From assembly GCF_000218685.1 (NCBI RefSeq), contig NW_006763302.1:1334375-1398374 (forward strand): a stretch of 64,000 bases of DNA, read 5' to 3'. Below the pieces are notes generated by a model. It saw only the letters and a program-made list of their open reading frames with translations, had not been told where the DNA came from and made no database searches. The position numbers were made by a program, and so were the translations under genes. Numbering within the stretch: position 1 is the stretch's first letter; every line of letters begins with the position of its first letter. Positions 43,284 through 53,291 of this stretch are shown here, one piece after another. This DNA comes from Serpula lacrymans var. lacrymans S7.9. Lineage: Eukaryota; Basidiomycota; Agaricomycetes; Boletales; Serpulaceae.

Positions 43284-44244
43284 GCGCCTTTGATTATTTT
43301 TTTGCTGAGCGGCCTGCACTCCTTTTCTGCAGCCTTGGGACATGTGTCCCTCTTGGCCGCAATTATAGCAGTTTCCCCGGAATCTGCGCATCTGTCCTCC
43401 TTGGACCGCGCCAATATCCATAGGGGCTCCCTGCCCTGGTTGCAGCCCGAATGGCTTGAACCTGTGAGAATGTTTTTGATGGTTTGATGACCCAGGGTGC
43501 CTCTGGGTTTCATTGTTTTTGGTGGTGGACCCGCCACCTTGGTGCATTTGGTAAAGCTCTATGGCTCTACCAATTTGTCGTACTTCCTCAGCTGCCAGGG
43601 CCAAGTTGTTGTTTCTTGTATCCTGCAAGTAAATCTGTTCTGCAATGTGGGGGTTCACATTGCGCTCCAGTAGTTCCACTGCATGTTCATTACCAAGCCC
43701 TCCTTGGATGGAGAGGGCCAGGAACCGGGTAACATAGTCATCCGTCCTCATATTTCCTTGTTTGAAGGAACAGATTTGCTGACGCACCCAGTCACGCTCA
43801 GCTTGTGGTTTGAAATATTTTTCAATCTCCTTCTTGAGATCGTCTGAGGTCGGCCACACTCCTGCGGTGTAGCATTCCTGTAGTCTAACTTAAGCATATT
43901 GACCCGCCACAGATCCTTTTAGTTGAGATAGCACCGCAGTGGCTACCTGATTATTGTCTGCAAATGCGTCCCAATTTGTCTTAACCCAAATCTGGAGTTT
44001 GATCCACCACTCGGCAAATTGCGCTCTATCTCCCTCAAAGGTGCCAGGGTCAGCGACGACTTTGACTTTTTTGTTGAATTTCTTCTTAACCGAGGGGGTT
44101 GCCACAGGAGGGTTTGTCTGCAGCTTGGCAAGTTGCAAGGTTAATGTTGCAATCTGTGCACGCATGACGTGCAGCAGACCATTGATATCTTGTTGCAACA
44201 ACATGTCAACTTGTTCTCTTGTAAAGTGAAAAAAAGGTAACTGG
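43284..44244 (-). pseudogene. Gypsy-B copy 3 gag
   Basis: The minus strand encodes the capsid and knuckle (CYNCGQEGHMSQGC), preceded by PFGLQPGQGAPMDIGAVQGG and FKQGNMRTDDYVTRFLALSI. An N-terminal piece (43890-44279) reads VKKKFNKKVKVVADPGTF and FAEWWIKLQIWVKTNWDAF. Single stops break the frame near 43885. Confidence 0.82.
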
Positions 44245-44645
44245 TGTAACGACCAAGAGTTATTTACTCTGGCGCACACAGGAACACACTATAAAGAAGA
44301 TGATGGGGAGTGGTTACCCCTTAGGCTGCAGTGAGTTAGTTGTGCTAGACAACAGGAGGACTAGCTGATTCCTTCCCCATGTATTGCTCTTGTATATATA
44401 CTAAAATACATGAGGTACTGTACAGTTGTAAATAAAGTTCAAAGTCCAATGTCTAACATGTGACCGGTCACATGATGAGTCTAGACACCGGTCAGGTGAT
44501 ATGCCACATGACTGGTCAGGTAACTATGAAAAGTTGAAAATGTAAAGTAGAGTAAATGGTCACATGACTGGTCATGTAACTTGGAAAATAAAAGTACAAG
44601 TACAAAAGTGAAGCGTAAGTGGATGCTGGTATGTCAATTGTAACA
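44245..44645 (-). mobile_element. Solo LTR-B2 (401 bp) with ACTGG target duplication
   Basis: The outer 130 bp match LTR-B but the rest differs and holds repeated short palindromes of the ACATGACCGGTCACATG type. ACTGG is duplicated at 44240-44244 and 44646-44650, and the full gypsy-B leader has it once. It therefore inserted into the leader of gypsy-B copy 3. Confidence 0.9.
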
Positions 44646-44804
44646 ACTGGGGGTCCCCACTTGCTGTCTGTGGATCTACCTCTTCCCAGCTCAGTATCAG
44701 ATCTCAATCTCCGACTACCCACACTATAGTATTTGAAAATTTATGTAAAAGTTATAGTATTTAAACCCTGGTCCAAACGGTTGTTAGGGGGTGGTCCACT
44801 TGTT
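44646..44804 (-). other. Gypsy-B leader fragment
   Basis: It continues the leader interrupted by LTR-B2 (GGGGGTCCCCACTTGCTG ... CTGGTCCAAACGGTTG) and breaks off at a junction with copia sequence. Confidence 0.75.
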
Positions 44805-45321
44805 AGGATGAGCAGAGCAAGTATCAGATGAGGGGAATGGATTGGCATGCATCTTGACAGACAAGCACAGTTCACAGACAGGATCAGGAGCAGCCTTGGA
44901 TTCCAGTGTAAGTCCAGTGACCAGATCTCTCTGTATCAGTCTCTTGACATCGGCATGATGGTGGTGAACCAATCTGCAATGCCAGAGCATCAAATCAAGT
45001 GGTATAGTTGCAGTAAAATGTCCCAATTCAACACAAGCAGCAGTAGATCCATCAAGGAATGCTGCATTGTTGTCATTGATAGTTGCAGTGAACAAGAGAG
45101 TGTTTTCACGCATAAAGGACATGGAATGAGACAAAATAGTGACATTGAAACCACTTTGACGAGTTAAATATAAGGCTGAGAGGAGATTATTTCAAAGATC
45201 TGGTACATGGAGCACTCTAGAGAATTCCACAGCCCTAGCCACTTTGCCATTCATCACAGGATTAAACACCACAGTACCAACACCAGCTGAATAGACAACA
45301 GTGTGATCAGCCAGCTTGATT
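44805..45321 (-). pseudogene. Copia pol fragment (protease to integrase start)
   Basis: The minus strand covers the region after the protease up to the HHCC motif (HSMSFMRENTLLFTATINDN, WHCRLVHHHHADVKRL, CELCLSVKMHAN). It closely matches 23880-24390 of the full copia and is an inverted partner of 46732-47100. Confidence 0.85.
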
Positions 45322-46136
45322 TGTTATGATAACATAATTTTCGGACTTCTCCTTTATTTTCATTCTCCACATTAACCTTGTACTTTAGCTTTCACACATG
45401 GTGCTACGCGGCACTTCCCCTTTTTTCCAAACTTCTCACGCCGCGTTGCCTTTTTTCTTATTTTAGACACAATTTTCTCACACAGTGGAGTTGGCCATAT
45501 GGGTTAGGCCCCATGACATCATCAGCCACTGTCTCTGTTACGATAACACAATTTCCGGACGTTTCCTTTCTTTTCATTCTCCGCTTTAACTTTATACTTT
45601 AGCTTTCACACATGGTGCCACGCGGCATTTCCCCTTTCTCGCTCCGCGTTGCCTTTTTTTTACTTTAGATTCAACTCTCTCACGCAGTGGAGCTGGCCAT
45701 ACGGGCTAGGCCCTATGACATCATCAGCCACTGCCTTCATTAACTGTATAGTACACATGTACAAACAAACCTATAGTAGTATATATACCCCAATAGATCC
45801 AGGAGACTCCTTAGCGAGTCCTCCTGTTGTATACCAACTAACTCACTGCAGCCCAAGGGGTACCCACTCCCCATCTTTCATTATCTTCTATAGTGTGTTC
45901 TGTGTGCACCAGAGTAAATCACTCTTGGTTGTTACAGTCTCTATTAACTGTATAGTACACATGTACAAACAACCCTGTAGTAGTATATATACCCCAATAG
46001 ATCCAGGAGACTCCTCAGCGAGTCCTCCTGTTGTATACCAACTAACTCTCTGCAGCTCAAGGGGTAACCACTCCCTCATCATCTTCCTTATAGTGTGTTC
46101 TGTGTGTGCCAGAGTAACTAACTGTTGGTTGTTACA
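45322..46136 (+). mobile_element. LTR-B (5' LTR of gypsy-B copy 4) split by another LTR-B
   Basis: The outer LTR begins TGTTATGATAACA and ends GGTTGTTACA, followed by the gypsy-B leader. A second complete LTR-B lies inside it at 45536-45936. Confidence 0.88.
45536..45936 (+). mobile_element. Solo LTR-B nested in LTR-B, GTCTC target duplication
   Basis: This 401-bp copy runs from TGTTACGATAACAC to GGTTGTTACA. GTCTC is duplicated at 45531-45535 and 45937-45941, so it inserted into an older LTR of its own family in the same orientation. Confidence 0.92.
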
Positions 46137-46547
46137 TTAGGACTTGCTCTTTCTACTCTCTCGCACGTTGTGCAAAAAAAAGTCCCACTGGGCACCCGGA
46201 CTCCAGGGTGAAGGAGATTTGGTTATTGGTTAGGAATATCCCGCATAGCAGATAGGTGCGCTCTTTGCAACGGCCTTGTAGTGCTTTGGGAGAAGAACCA
46301 AAAACTTTTGATACGCGGCCCCCAGCGTCAAGTGGAGTACTTAGATTAGCAGTTGGTGTGGAACCACTGTTGATTAGAATTAAATACAAAACTTCACTTT
46401 CTCTTTCCTCTGACCAGGCCGGGCACTTGCCTCCGCCAGTTGGAGAAGGGTTAACAGCTTAACAAGCGGACCACCCCATGACAACCGTTTGGACCAGGGT
46501 TTAAATACTATAACTTTTACATAAATTTTCAAATACTATAGTGTGGG
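46137..46547 (+). other. Gypsy-B copy 4 leader
   Basis: It matches the leader of the full gypsy-B in the opposite orientation (TTAGGACTTGCTC start, CTCCGCCAGTTGGAGAAGG). No frame is expected. The rest of copy 4 is absent. Confidence 0.75.
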
Positions 46548-46731
46548 TGTTACAATTAACATACCAGCACCTACTTACGCTTTACTTTTGTACTTCTACT
46601 TTTATTTTCCAAGTCACATGACCAGTCATGTGACACACCGCCTGACCAGTGTCTAGACTCATCATGTGACCGGTCACATACTAGACATCAGACTTTGAAC
46701 TTTATTTACAACTGTACAGTACCACATGTAT
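46548..46731 (+). mobile_element. LTR-B2 fragment
   Basis: The start TGTTACAATTAACATACC and the ACATGACCAGTCATGTGA palindromes match 44245-44645 in reverse. It is cut at 46731 by copia sequence. Confidence 0.8.
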
Positions 46732-48650
46732 GCAAAGTGGCTAGGGCTGTGGAATTCTCTAGAGTGCTCCAGATCTTTGAAATAATCTCCTCTCAGTCTT
46801 ATATTTAACTCATCAAAGTGGTTTCAATGTCACTATTTTGTCTCATTCCATGTCCTTTATGCGTGAAAACACTCTCTTGTTCACTGCAACTATCAATGAC
46901 AACAATGCAGCATTCCTTGATGGATCTACTGCTGCTTGTGTTGAACTGGGACATTTTATTGCAACTATACCACTTGATTTGATGCTCTGGCATTGCAGAT
47001 TGGTTCACCACCATCATGCCGATGTCAAGAGACTGATACAGAGAGATCTGGTTACTGGGCTTACACTGGAATCCAAGGCTGCTCCTGATCCTGTGGACCG
47101 TGCTTGTCTGGCAAGATGCATGCCAGTCTATTCCCCTCATCTGATACTTGCTCTGCTTATCCTTTGGAACTCATCCATTCTGATGTACACCAAGTCTCTT
47201 CCCCCACATTCTCTGGTTATTGCTACTGAGTCACCTTCGTTGATGATCACAGTTGATTCCGTGTTGTTGTGCCTCTCAAGGCCAAGTCAGATGCCTTAGA
47301 TGCTTTCAAGAGATTCAAGGCTTATGTTGAGACTCAATTGGAGCGCAAAATCAAGGCTCTGCGCAATGACAAAGGGGGAGAGTACATGTCCAAGGAATTT
47401 GAGCAATTCACAGATAACCATGTGATTGTCAGACAGCATACCACCAGGAATCATCCTCAGCAGAATGGTGTGGCAGAGCGAGCAAACAGACTTCTGACTG
47501 AGTGTATCACTGCCATGTTATTAGAGTCTGGATTGCCTAACAGCTTCTGGGGTGAATGTCTGTCCACTTTGGTGCATGTCTGGAACAGGTGTCCCACTGA
47601 TGCAGTGGCCCATGCCACTTCATTTGAGTTGTGGTATGGATGCAAGCCTGACATGTCTCACCTTCGCGTTTTGGGCTGTACTGCCTATGTGCATGTGCAA
47701 AAGGACAAAAGAGGCATCTTTGGCTCTCATATGGAGAAATGTGTGTTCATTGGTTACCCTGAGGGGTACAAGGGATGGAAATTCTACAATCCTACCACCA
47801 AGCGCACTGTTATCTCTGAGAAAGCTGATTTTGATGTGTGCTACTTCCCTGGCTTGAAGAGGTCTTCTGACAATGTCCCACCTCCACCTCCTACTCCACC
47901 TTTGCTATCCATGCCATTGGGCCTGATTGAGGATGTCCCTGCACCAGGTCCAGGGGGAGATATGGGCCCACCAGCTGCGCTTCAGCAGCCTCAGCCATTG
48001 CCTGACAATGGGCCTCATTTGGACCTTGATGCAAAACCAAAGGTGCAGAATCACCAAAACTAACACTCTAATCCTGGTCTTACTCACTGGAGCGCTGTCA
48101 AGCACTTGTTCCGCTACTTGCAAGGCACCCTTGATCATTCCCTTGTCCTTGGTCCTGATCCCAATTCCACTGAACTCTTCACCACTTTCTCTGATGCTGA
48201 TCATGGTGGTGACAAGGACTCTGGTCGTTCTACTGGTGCCTATATTGTCAAGATAGGATCTGGTGCTGTCTCCTGGAGCTCCAAGCTTCAGAACATTGTT
48301 GCTTTATCCACCACTGAAGCAGAATACATTGCTGCTGTTGATGCTGGCAAAGAGATCTGCTGGATGCAAAATTTGTTGAAGGAAATGGGCTATCCTATCA
48401 CCTCTCCTTTCACCCTTCATATTGACAACCAATCTGCCATCTCTGTATCCAAGAACCCTGAGCACCATGGTCAGATGAAACACCTTGATCTGCAATGGCA
48501 TTGGTTGAGAGATATTGTTGACTCTGGGCAGATTGCTCCTACCTTTGTTCCCACTGCTGAGATGCCTGTGGACTTGTTGACCAAGGCCCTTGTCAAGCCC
48601 AAAGTGGAAGTGTTTAGGAAGATGATGGGACTTATTAGATCAGGGGGGAG
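46732..48650 (+). pseudogene. Copia pol with RT deleted
   Basis: Plus-strand integrase reads MPLKAKSDALDAFKRFKAYV, KGGEYMSKEFEQFTDNH, QQNGVAERANRLL and FWGECLSTLVHVW. The frame then runs to a proline-rich linker ending LDLDAKP. RT is missing. After an odd junction at about 48040-48069 the RNase H domain is intact (TFSDADHGGDKDSGRSTGAY, STTEAEYIAAVDAGKEICWM) and ends at RSGGS before the LTR. The 5' part (46732-47280) is frameshifted. It is related to, but distinct from, the full copia. Confidence 0.87.
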
Positions 48651-48913
48651 TGTTAGTTTTGGTGATTCTGCACCTTTGTGCTACCTATATTTTCATTCCT
48701 TTCTCTATCTATTCTTCTATCATTCACTATTGATTGTGTTCTCTATTATTTTGCCTTTGTGGCTGCTTTGTTTACCTTTGTTTACAAAACTTCGGACAGT
48801 ATTGCAGAGTCCAATGCTTCCTATTCTCTAGTTACTCACATTGGACTCTAGTTCCAGTCCCTGATTGCTCTCAGCAAGTGGATAGACACTTCCTTCAAGC
48901 TTTGTTCTTAATA
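48651..48913 (+). mobile_element. 3' LTR of the deleted copia, shortened
   Basis: TGTTAG to TTAATA, 263 bp. It lacks about 57 bp present in the other copies, where GTTACTCACATTGGACTCTAG occurs twice; here it occurs once. Loss between direct repeats explains it. Confidence 0.88.
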
Positions 48914-48929
48914 TTCCCATCATATATGT

Positions 48930-49320
48930 TGTAACAACCAAGAGTTAGTTACTCTGGCGCACACAGGAACACACTATAAAGGTAGTGGAAGATGGGGAGT
49001 GGGTACCCCTTGGGCTGCAGTGAGTTAGTTGGTATACAACAGGAGGACTCGCTGAGGAGTCTCCTGGATCTATTGGGGTATATATACTACTACAGGTTTG
49101 TTTGTACATGTGTACTATACAGTTGATGAAGGCAGTGGCTGATGATGTCATAGGGCCTAGCCCGTATGGCCAGCTCCACTGCGTGAGAGAGTTAAGTCTA
49201 AAAGTAAAAGAAAGGCAACGCGGCGCGAGAAAGGGAAATGCCGCGTGGCACTTTAAAGTATAAAGTTAAAGCGGAGAATAAAAAGGAAAGGAGATGTCCA
49301 GAAATTGTGTTATTGTAACA
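48930..49320 (-). mobile_element. 3' LTR of gypsy-B
   Basis: On the minus strand it starts TGTTACAATAACAC after the purine run AAGGGGGGTAG (49321-49332) and ends TTGGTTGTTACA. Confidence 0.93.
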
Positions 49321-49331
49321 CTACCCCCCTT

Positions 49332-52300
49332 CTAAGGCTCGACTTCCAGGCGAGACCAAATTCCGGAGGTAGTGGTAAAAGTTTCGGGCATAGGTTGAAA
49401 GAGGGAATTAAAAAGGTTTGAATCCATGCCTCTAAGCTTCCTGGGAGCTGAGGGATTCCTAGAATAAAATTCGCGAACAGCGTTGCGGGAGTTTTCCAGA
49501 TGGGATTCTGGTTCCCACGTTCTGTCCTCGTCTCCGTAGCCCTTCCATAGGACCAGGAACTCTAATTTTCCACGCTTCAAGCGTGCATCTACCACCCGTT
49601 CGACTTCGAACTCTTCTTCACCTTCCTGGGTGACTACTACCGGACCGGGCCGGTCTACGCGTTGTCCCGGCAGCGGTCCTTTGTAGGGTTTCACACGGCT
49701 AATGTTAACCGTGGGTACCACCCTCATTCGTTTTGGGAGTTCCAGCTCCACCGCATTAGGTTTGACTTCCTTAATCCGGTAAGGGCCAATCCACTTTTCG
49801 GTCAGTTTTCTAGACTGCCGGTCTTTTAGTTTTAAGTGGTCGGTATCTAACCAGACCAGGTCGCCGACCTTGTAGTCAGGGGCCTTAGAGCGTCTACGCT
49901 CTGCCCTGTTTTTCATCTGCTCCGCAGTTTTAAATAGCGCTTTGCGCGTTTCGTCCAAGACAGACTTCATGTCTTTTGCCATGTTCCCAGCAGTCTCGTT
50001 TTTGCTTTTGCCAGGTTCTACACCCATTCTGGGGAGGTACGATCTAGTAACCTCAAATGGTGCTTTTCCTGTAGCCGACGACTGTTTGATATTATATGAG
50101 AACTGGGCTATCTTTAGCCACTTGGCCCAATCCGTCTGTCTATCATTAATAAATATTCGGAGATACTGTTTTAACTCCTGGTTAAGTCTCTCCGTTTGTC
50201 CATCAGTTTGCGGATGGAACGCCATTGATAGTTTAGGTTTGATGCCCAGCATCCAGCATAATTCTTTCGTGAATTTGCTAGCGAATTGCGGTCCTCGATC
50301 GGAGATTACCGTTTCTGGTAACCCATGGATTGACCATACAAAATCCTTAAATAGGTCTGCCGTACCGGCGGCGGTGATGGTTTTGTTGGTGGGTATGAAT
50401 ACCACTTCTTTGGAGAAGCGATCTACTACCACCATTACTGAATCGTACCCGTTTGACTCGGGCAGATCCGTCGTGAAGTCCACCGATATATCCTGCCAGG
50501 GGCCAGCTGGTATCGGGTTCGGCATGAGTTTACCGGCCGGCGGTTGATGAGAATTCTTGGCCATGGCACATCTCAAACAGGATTTTACGTATTCCTGTAC
50601 GTCTTTGACCATGCCAGGCCACATGTAGTTTCTGGAGATCAACTCCATTGTTCGTTGCCATCCAGGGTGCCCAGCCACTGGAGTGTCATGATGTCTATCT
50701 ATGGTCTTGATCCTTACGGACTCAGGCACATAGATTTTGTTTTTAAAATGAAAGAACCCGTCTTTCCATAAATAGTTTTCATTGCCGTCAAGGCGCGCCT
50801 TTTCCTCAGGGGAAATGTCTTTCCTGAAGACTTCTAGGAGGTCGGAATCTTGCCCGATTCTAACATTGGCGACCCTTGATTGATCTATCAAGGTGACACC
50901 TTTGTTGTCATCTTCTATGCCGTTGGCATGATCCTCTCTTCTAGATAAAGCATCCGCTTTCCCCATTGAGCTTCCTGGCTTATGAATTAATTTATAATTG
51001 AACCTTGACAAGTACACCGCGTAGCGGGCTTGTCTTCGGTTCAGGTCTCGGGCCGTCATGAAGTACTCTAGGTTCTTATGATCGGTCCAAATTTCGAATT
51101 GGTGCCTAGCACCTTCTAAGTAGTGCCGCCAGTGCTCTAAAGCTCTAATGATGGCCAGCATCTTCTTGTCGTATATTTGATAGTTGCGCTCTGTAGGCGA
51201 CAAACTATGCGATAAATAGGCACAAGGCCTCCAAAGATCATCAGGACATTTGATGGATAGAACAGCCCCAGTGGCGAAGTCAGAAGAGTCAGTTTCTAGC
51301 CGGAACTCTTTGTCTAATTCAGGGAATGCCAATATGGGCGCTGTTGTAAATGCCTGTTTAAGCTTATCAAAAGCTTCCTGTTCTTTGGCGCCCCACTGCC
51401 AAACAAGGTCCTTTTTGGTGAGATCGTTCAACGGTCTCGTGATTTTTGCAAAGTTTTCAATAAACCTTCGGTAGAAATTGCCTAAGCCTAGGAAGGCCCT
51501 AACTCCTTTGACGCGAGTAGGTTCTGGCCATTCCAAAATAGCTTGAACTTTCTCAGGGTTCATCCTGATTCCGTTCTGGCCTATGATCATACCAAGGAAG
51601 TCTACTTCCTTCACTTTAAAATTACATTTTTCGGGTTTAACGAATAGGTCCCGTTCCTGTAAGCGTCGAAGGACTTCTTGCACGATCCTGTCATGCTCAG
51701 CCTCATCGTCCGACTTTGTAAATATTAATAAATCGTCAATGTAAATGACGACACAGTTTTCCATATCCGCAAAGATCTCATTCATCATGCTCTGGAAGGT
51801 CGCCGGTGAATTGGTCAACCCAAAGAACATAACAAGGGGTTCAAAAGATCCTCGGTGGCACGTGAATGCGGCCTTCCAAGCATCTTCCTCCTTGATTCGT
51901 ACATTGTTGTACCCCCATCTGAGATCCATTTTAGTCAGGATCTTGGCGCCAGCCAATTTGTCCACTAGCTGACTAATCAAAGGCAGCGGATACGCGTTTT
52001 TAACCGTGTGCTCATTCACGTAACGATAGTCCATAATCATGCGCTTCTTACCATCCTTTTTAGGAATGAAGAACAACGGGGACGTCATAGGACTTTTGGA
52101 AGGTCTGATGTAACCCTTCCTAAGTTGTTCGTCTATGAAACTAGATACCTCGTCTCTTTCGGGAGCAGAGAGCGGTATCATGTGTCCCTTCCTTGGTTTG
52201 AAGGTGTCTTTCAAATCTATAGCATGGTCCCAAGGCTTACCCTCTGGGAAGCGCTCTGATTTGTGTTTCGAAAAAACTTTCCAGAAGTCGTGGTACTCGG

Positions 52301-53291
52301 GAGGTACCAGCCTCTTAATCTCTTCCTCAGGTTTTACCTCATCATCGTCATCGTCGATCTTTTCTAAAGATCTGAGCTTGTAAACGTGACTAGCGTTTAA
52401 CTTTTCGAGACGCTCATGGTGACGGACATGATTTGGTTTACCCAAGTTTACACATTCCTGGGGACAACGTGACAATGTGACAACCCCTGTCTGCCAGTTG
52501 ATCTCAGGATTATGTTTAAATAGCCAGGTCCAGCCTAAGATTAAATTAATCTTCCCTAGTTGGGTAGCTTCGGCAGTGACTCGTTCTCTGTGTCCTTGGT
52601 ATTCGACCACAAAAGAACACTTGTGAGTGATACAGCCACCTGCGTTAAGCGTACCGTCAACGTTATAGACGGGAATAGGTGCATCTGATTTTACAAGGGG
52701 GAGTCCAATTTGCTCCGCCCAGACCTGATCTATGAAGATCCCGTTAGCGCCTGAATCAAGCAGTGCGCTCGTTGAGTGTACTTTGCCCCTGGCAAGGTTT
52801 TCCACGCCAACGTCTAAACAGATCTCCTTTTGGAATAAATACGTGCGCATCAACACACGCCTTGGGATTTCGGGAAAGGGTGGCTCCGAAGAAGAAGAAG
52901 AAGTAGAAGAAGAAGGGGAAAATGACACATGTTTTTCTATTTTAGTTTTGCCAGAATCAAGCACCCTAGTGTTTGTCTCGCCGGGGCCACACTCCAAAGG
53001 AGACGCTGGTGCAGCGGTAGTATCATAAATATTACAGTTACATTTCTTCATACAAGTACATACTTCTGATAACAAATTTAGAAATTTATTTACAAATTGG
53101 GGAGCCATCCCCGTCATTCCGTTATTGCTCGTGCAACACCCCGGAGCAGGGGCCACCTTGTTGTGGTTTACTTCATTTTTACTAGGAGCTAAGGCACCCA
53201 AGTGACCTAAGCCCCGAATTCTTTTCCCTGAGCCTTCATCTTGTTGACCTGCTGGTCGTAGAAGAAAGCCCGGATTTCGTCGTAAGAACAA
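49332..53291 (-). CDS. Gypsy-B pol: protease, RT, RNase H, integrase, chromodomain
   Basis: 1319 codons are open. In order: aspartic protease (TSALLDSGANGIFIDQVW); RT (SPLFFIPKKDGKKRMIMDYR) with an intact YIDD box (VVIYIDDLLIFTK); RNase H (ETDSSDFATGAVLSIK, WTDHKNLEYF); integrase HHCC (HPGWQRTMELI ... CLRCAMAK) and DDE (WQDISVDFTTDL, VISDRGPQFASKF, QTDGQTERLNQEL); and a C-terminal chromodomain (FEVERVVDARLKRGKLEFLV, WKGYGDEDRTWEPESHLENS), which typically guides insertion to marked chromatin. The RNase H acidic residue usually written YDKE reads YDKK here (codon 51162-51164), while copies 2 and 3 keep E. It overlaps gag by 85 nt in another frame, so a frameshift is needed for expression. Confidence 0.93.
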   Translation of the reverse strand: MFLRRNPGFLLRPAGQQDEGSGKRIRGLGHLGALAPSKNEVNHNKVAPAPGCCTSNNGMTGMAPQFVNKFLNLLSEVCTCMKKCNCNIYDTTAAPASPLECGPGETNTRVLDSGKTKIEKHVSFSPSSSTSSSSSEPPFPEIPRRVLMRTYLFQKEICLDVGVENLARGKVHSTSALLDSGANGIFIDQVWAEQIGLPLVKSDAPIPVYNVDGTLNAGGCITHKCSFVVEYQGHRERVTAEATQLGKINLILGWTWLFKHNPEINWQTGVVTLSRCPQECVNLGKPNHVRHHERLEKLNASHVYKLRSLEKIDDDDDEVKPEEEIKRLVPPEYHDFWKVFSKHKSERFPEGKPWDHAIDLKDTFKPRKGHMIPLSAPERDEVSSFIDEQLRKGYIRPSKSPMTSPLFFIPKKDGKKRMIMDYRYVNEHTVKNAYPLPLISQLVDKLAGAKILTKMDLRWGYNNVRIKEEDAWKAAFTCHRGSFEPLVMFFGLTNSPATFQSMMNEIFADMENCVVIYIDDLLIFTKSDDEAEHDRIVQEVLRRLQERDLFVKPEKCNFKVKEVDFLGMIIGQNGIRMNPEKVQAILEWPEPTRVKGVRAFLGLGNFYRRFIENFAKITRPLNDLTKKDLVWQWGAKEQEAFDKLKQAFTTAPILAFPELDKEFRLETDSSDFATGAVLSIKCPDDLWRPCAYLSHSLSPTERNYQIYDKKMLAIIRALEHWRHYLEGARHQFEIWTDHKNLEYFMTARDLNRRQARYAVYLSRFNYKLIHKPGSSMGKADALSRREDHANGIEDDNKGVTLIDQSRVANVRIGQDSDLLEVFRKDISPEEKARLDGNENYLWKDGFFHFKNKIYVPESVRIKTIDRHHDTPVAGHPGWQRTMELISRNYMWPGMVKDVQEYVKSCLRCAMAKNSHQPPAGKLMPNPIPAGPWQDISVDFTTDLPESNGYDSVMVVVDRFSKEVVFIPTNKTITAAGTADLFKDFVWSIHGLPETVISDRGPQFASKFTKELCWMLGIKPKLSMAFHPQTDGQTERLNQELKQYLRIFINDRQTDWAKWLKIAQFSYNIKQSSATGKAPFEVTRSYLPRMGVEPGKSKNETAGNMAKDMKSVLDETRKALFKTAEQMKNRAERRRSKAPDYKVGDLVWLDTDHLKLKDRQSRKLTEKWIGPYRIKEVKPNAVELELPKRMRVVPTVNISRVKPYKGPLPGQRVDRPGPVVVTQEGEEEFEVERVVDARLKRGKLEFLVLWKGYGDEDRTWEPESHLENSRNAVREFYSRNPSAPRKLRGMDSNLFNSLFQPMPETFTTTSGIWSRLEVEP

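Noticed and set aside
45900..46136. Short regular repeats suggestive of a CRISPR-like or tandem array
   Set aside because: The repetition is two nested LTR-B copies with a readable target duplication; there are no evenly spaced units or spacers.
44400..47200. One large perfect palindrome
   Set aside because: The shared blocks are inverted but in a different order on the two sides, so a simple inverted duplication does not fit.
49942..50547. 201-codon plus-strand frame
   Set aside because: Antisense of gypsy-B integrase; the minus-strand frame has clear DDE and chromodomain motifs.
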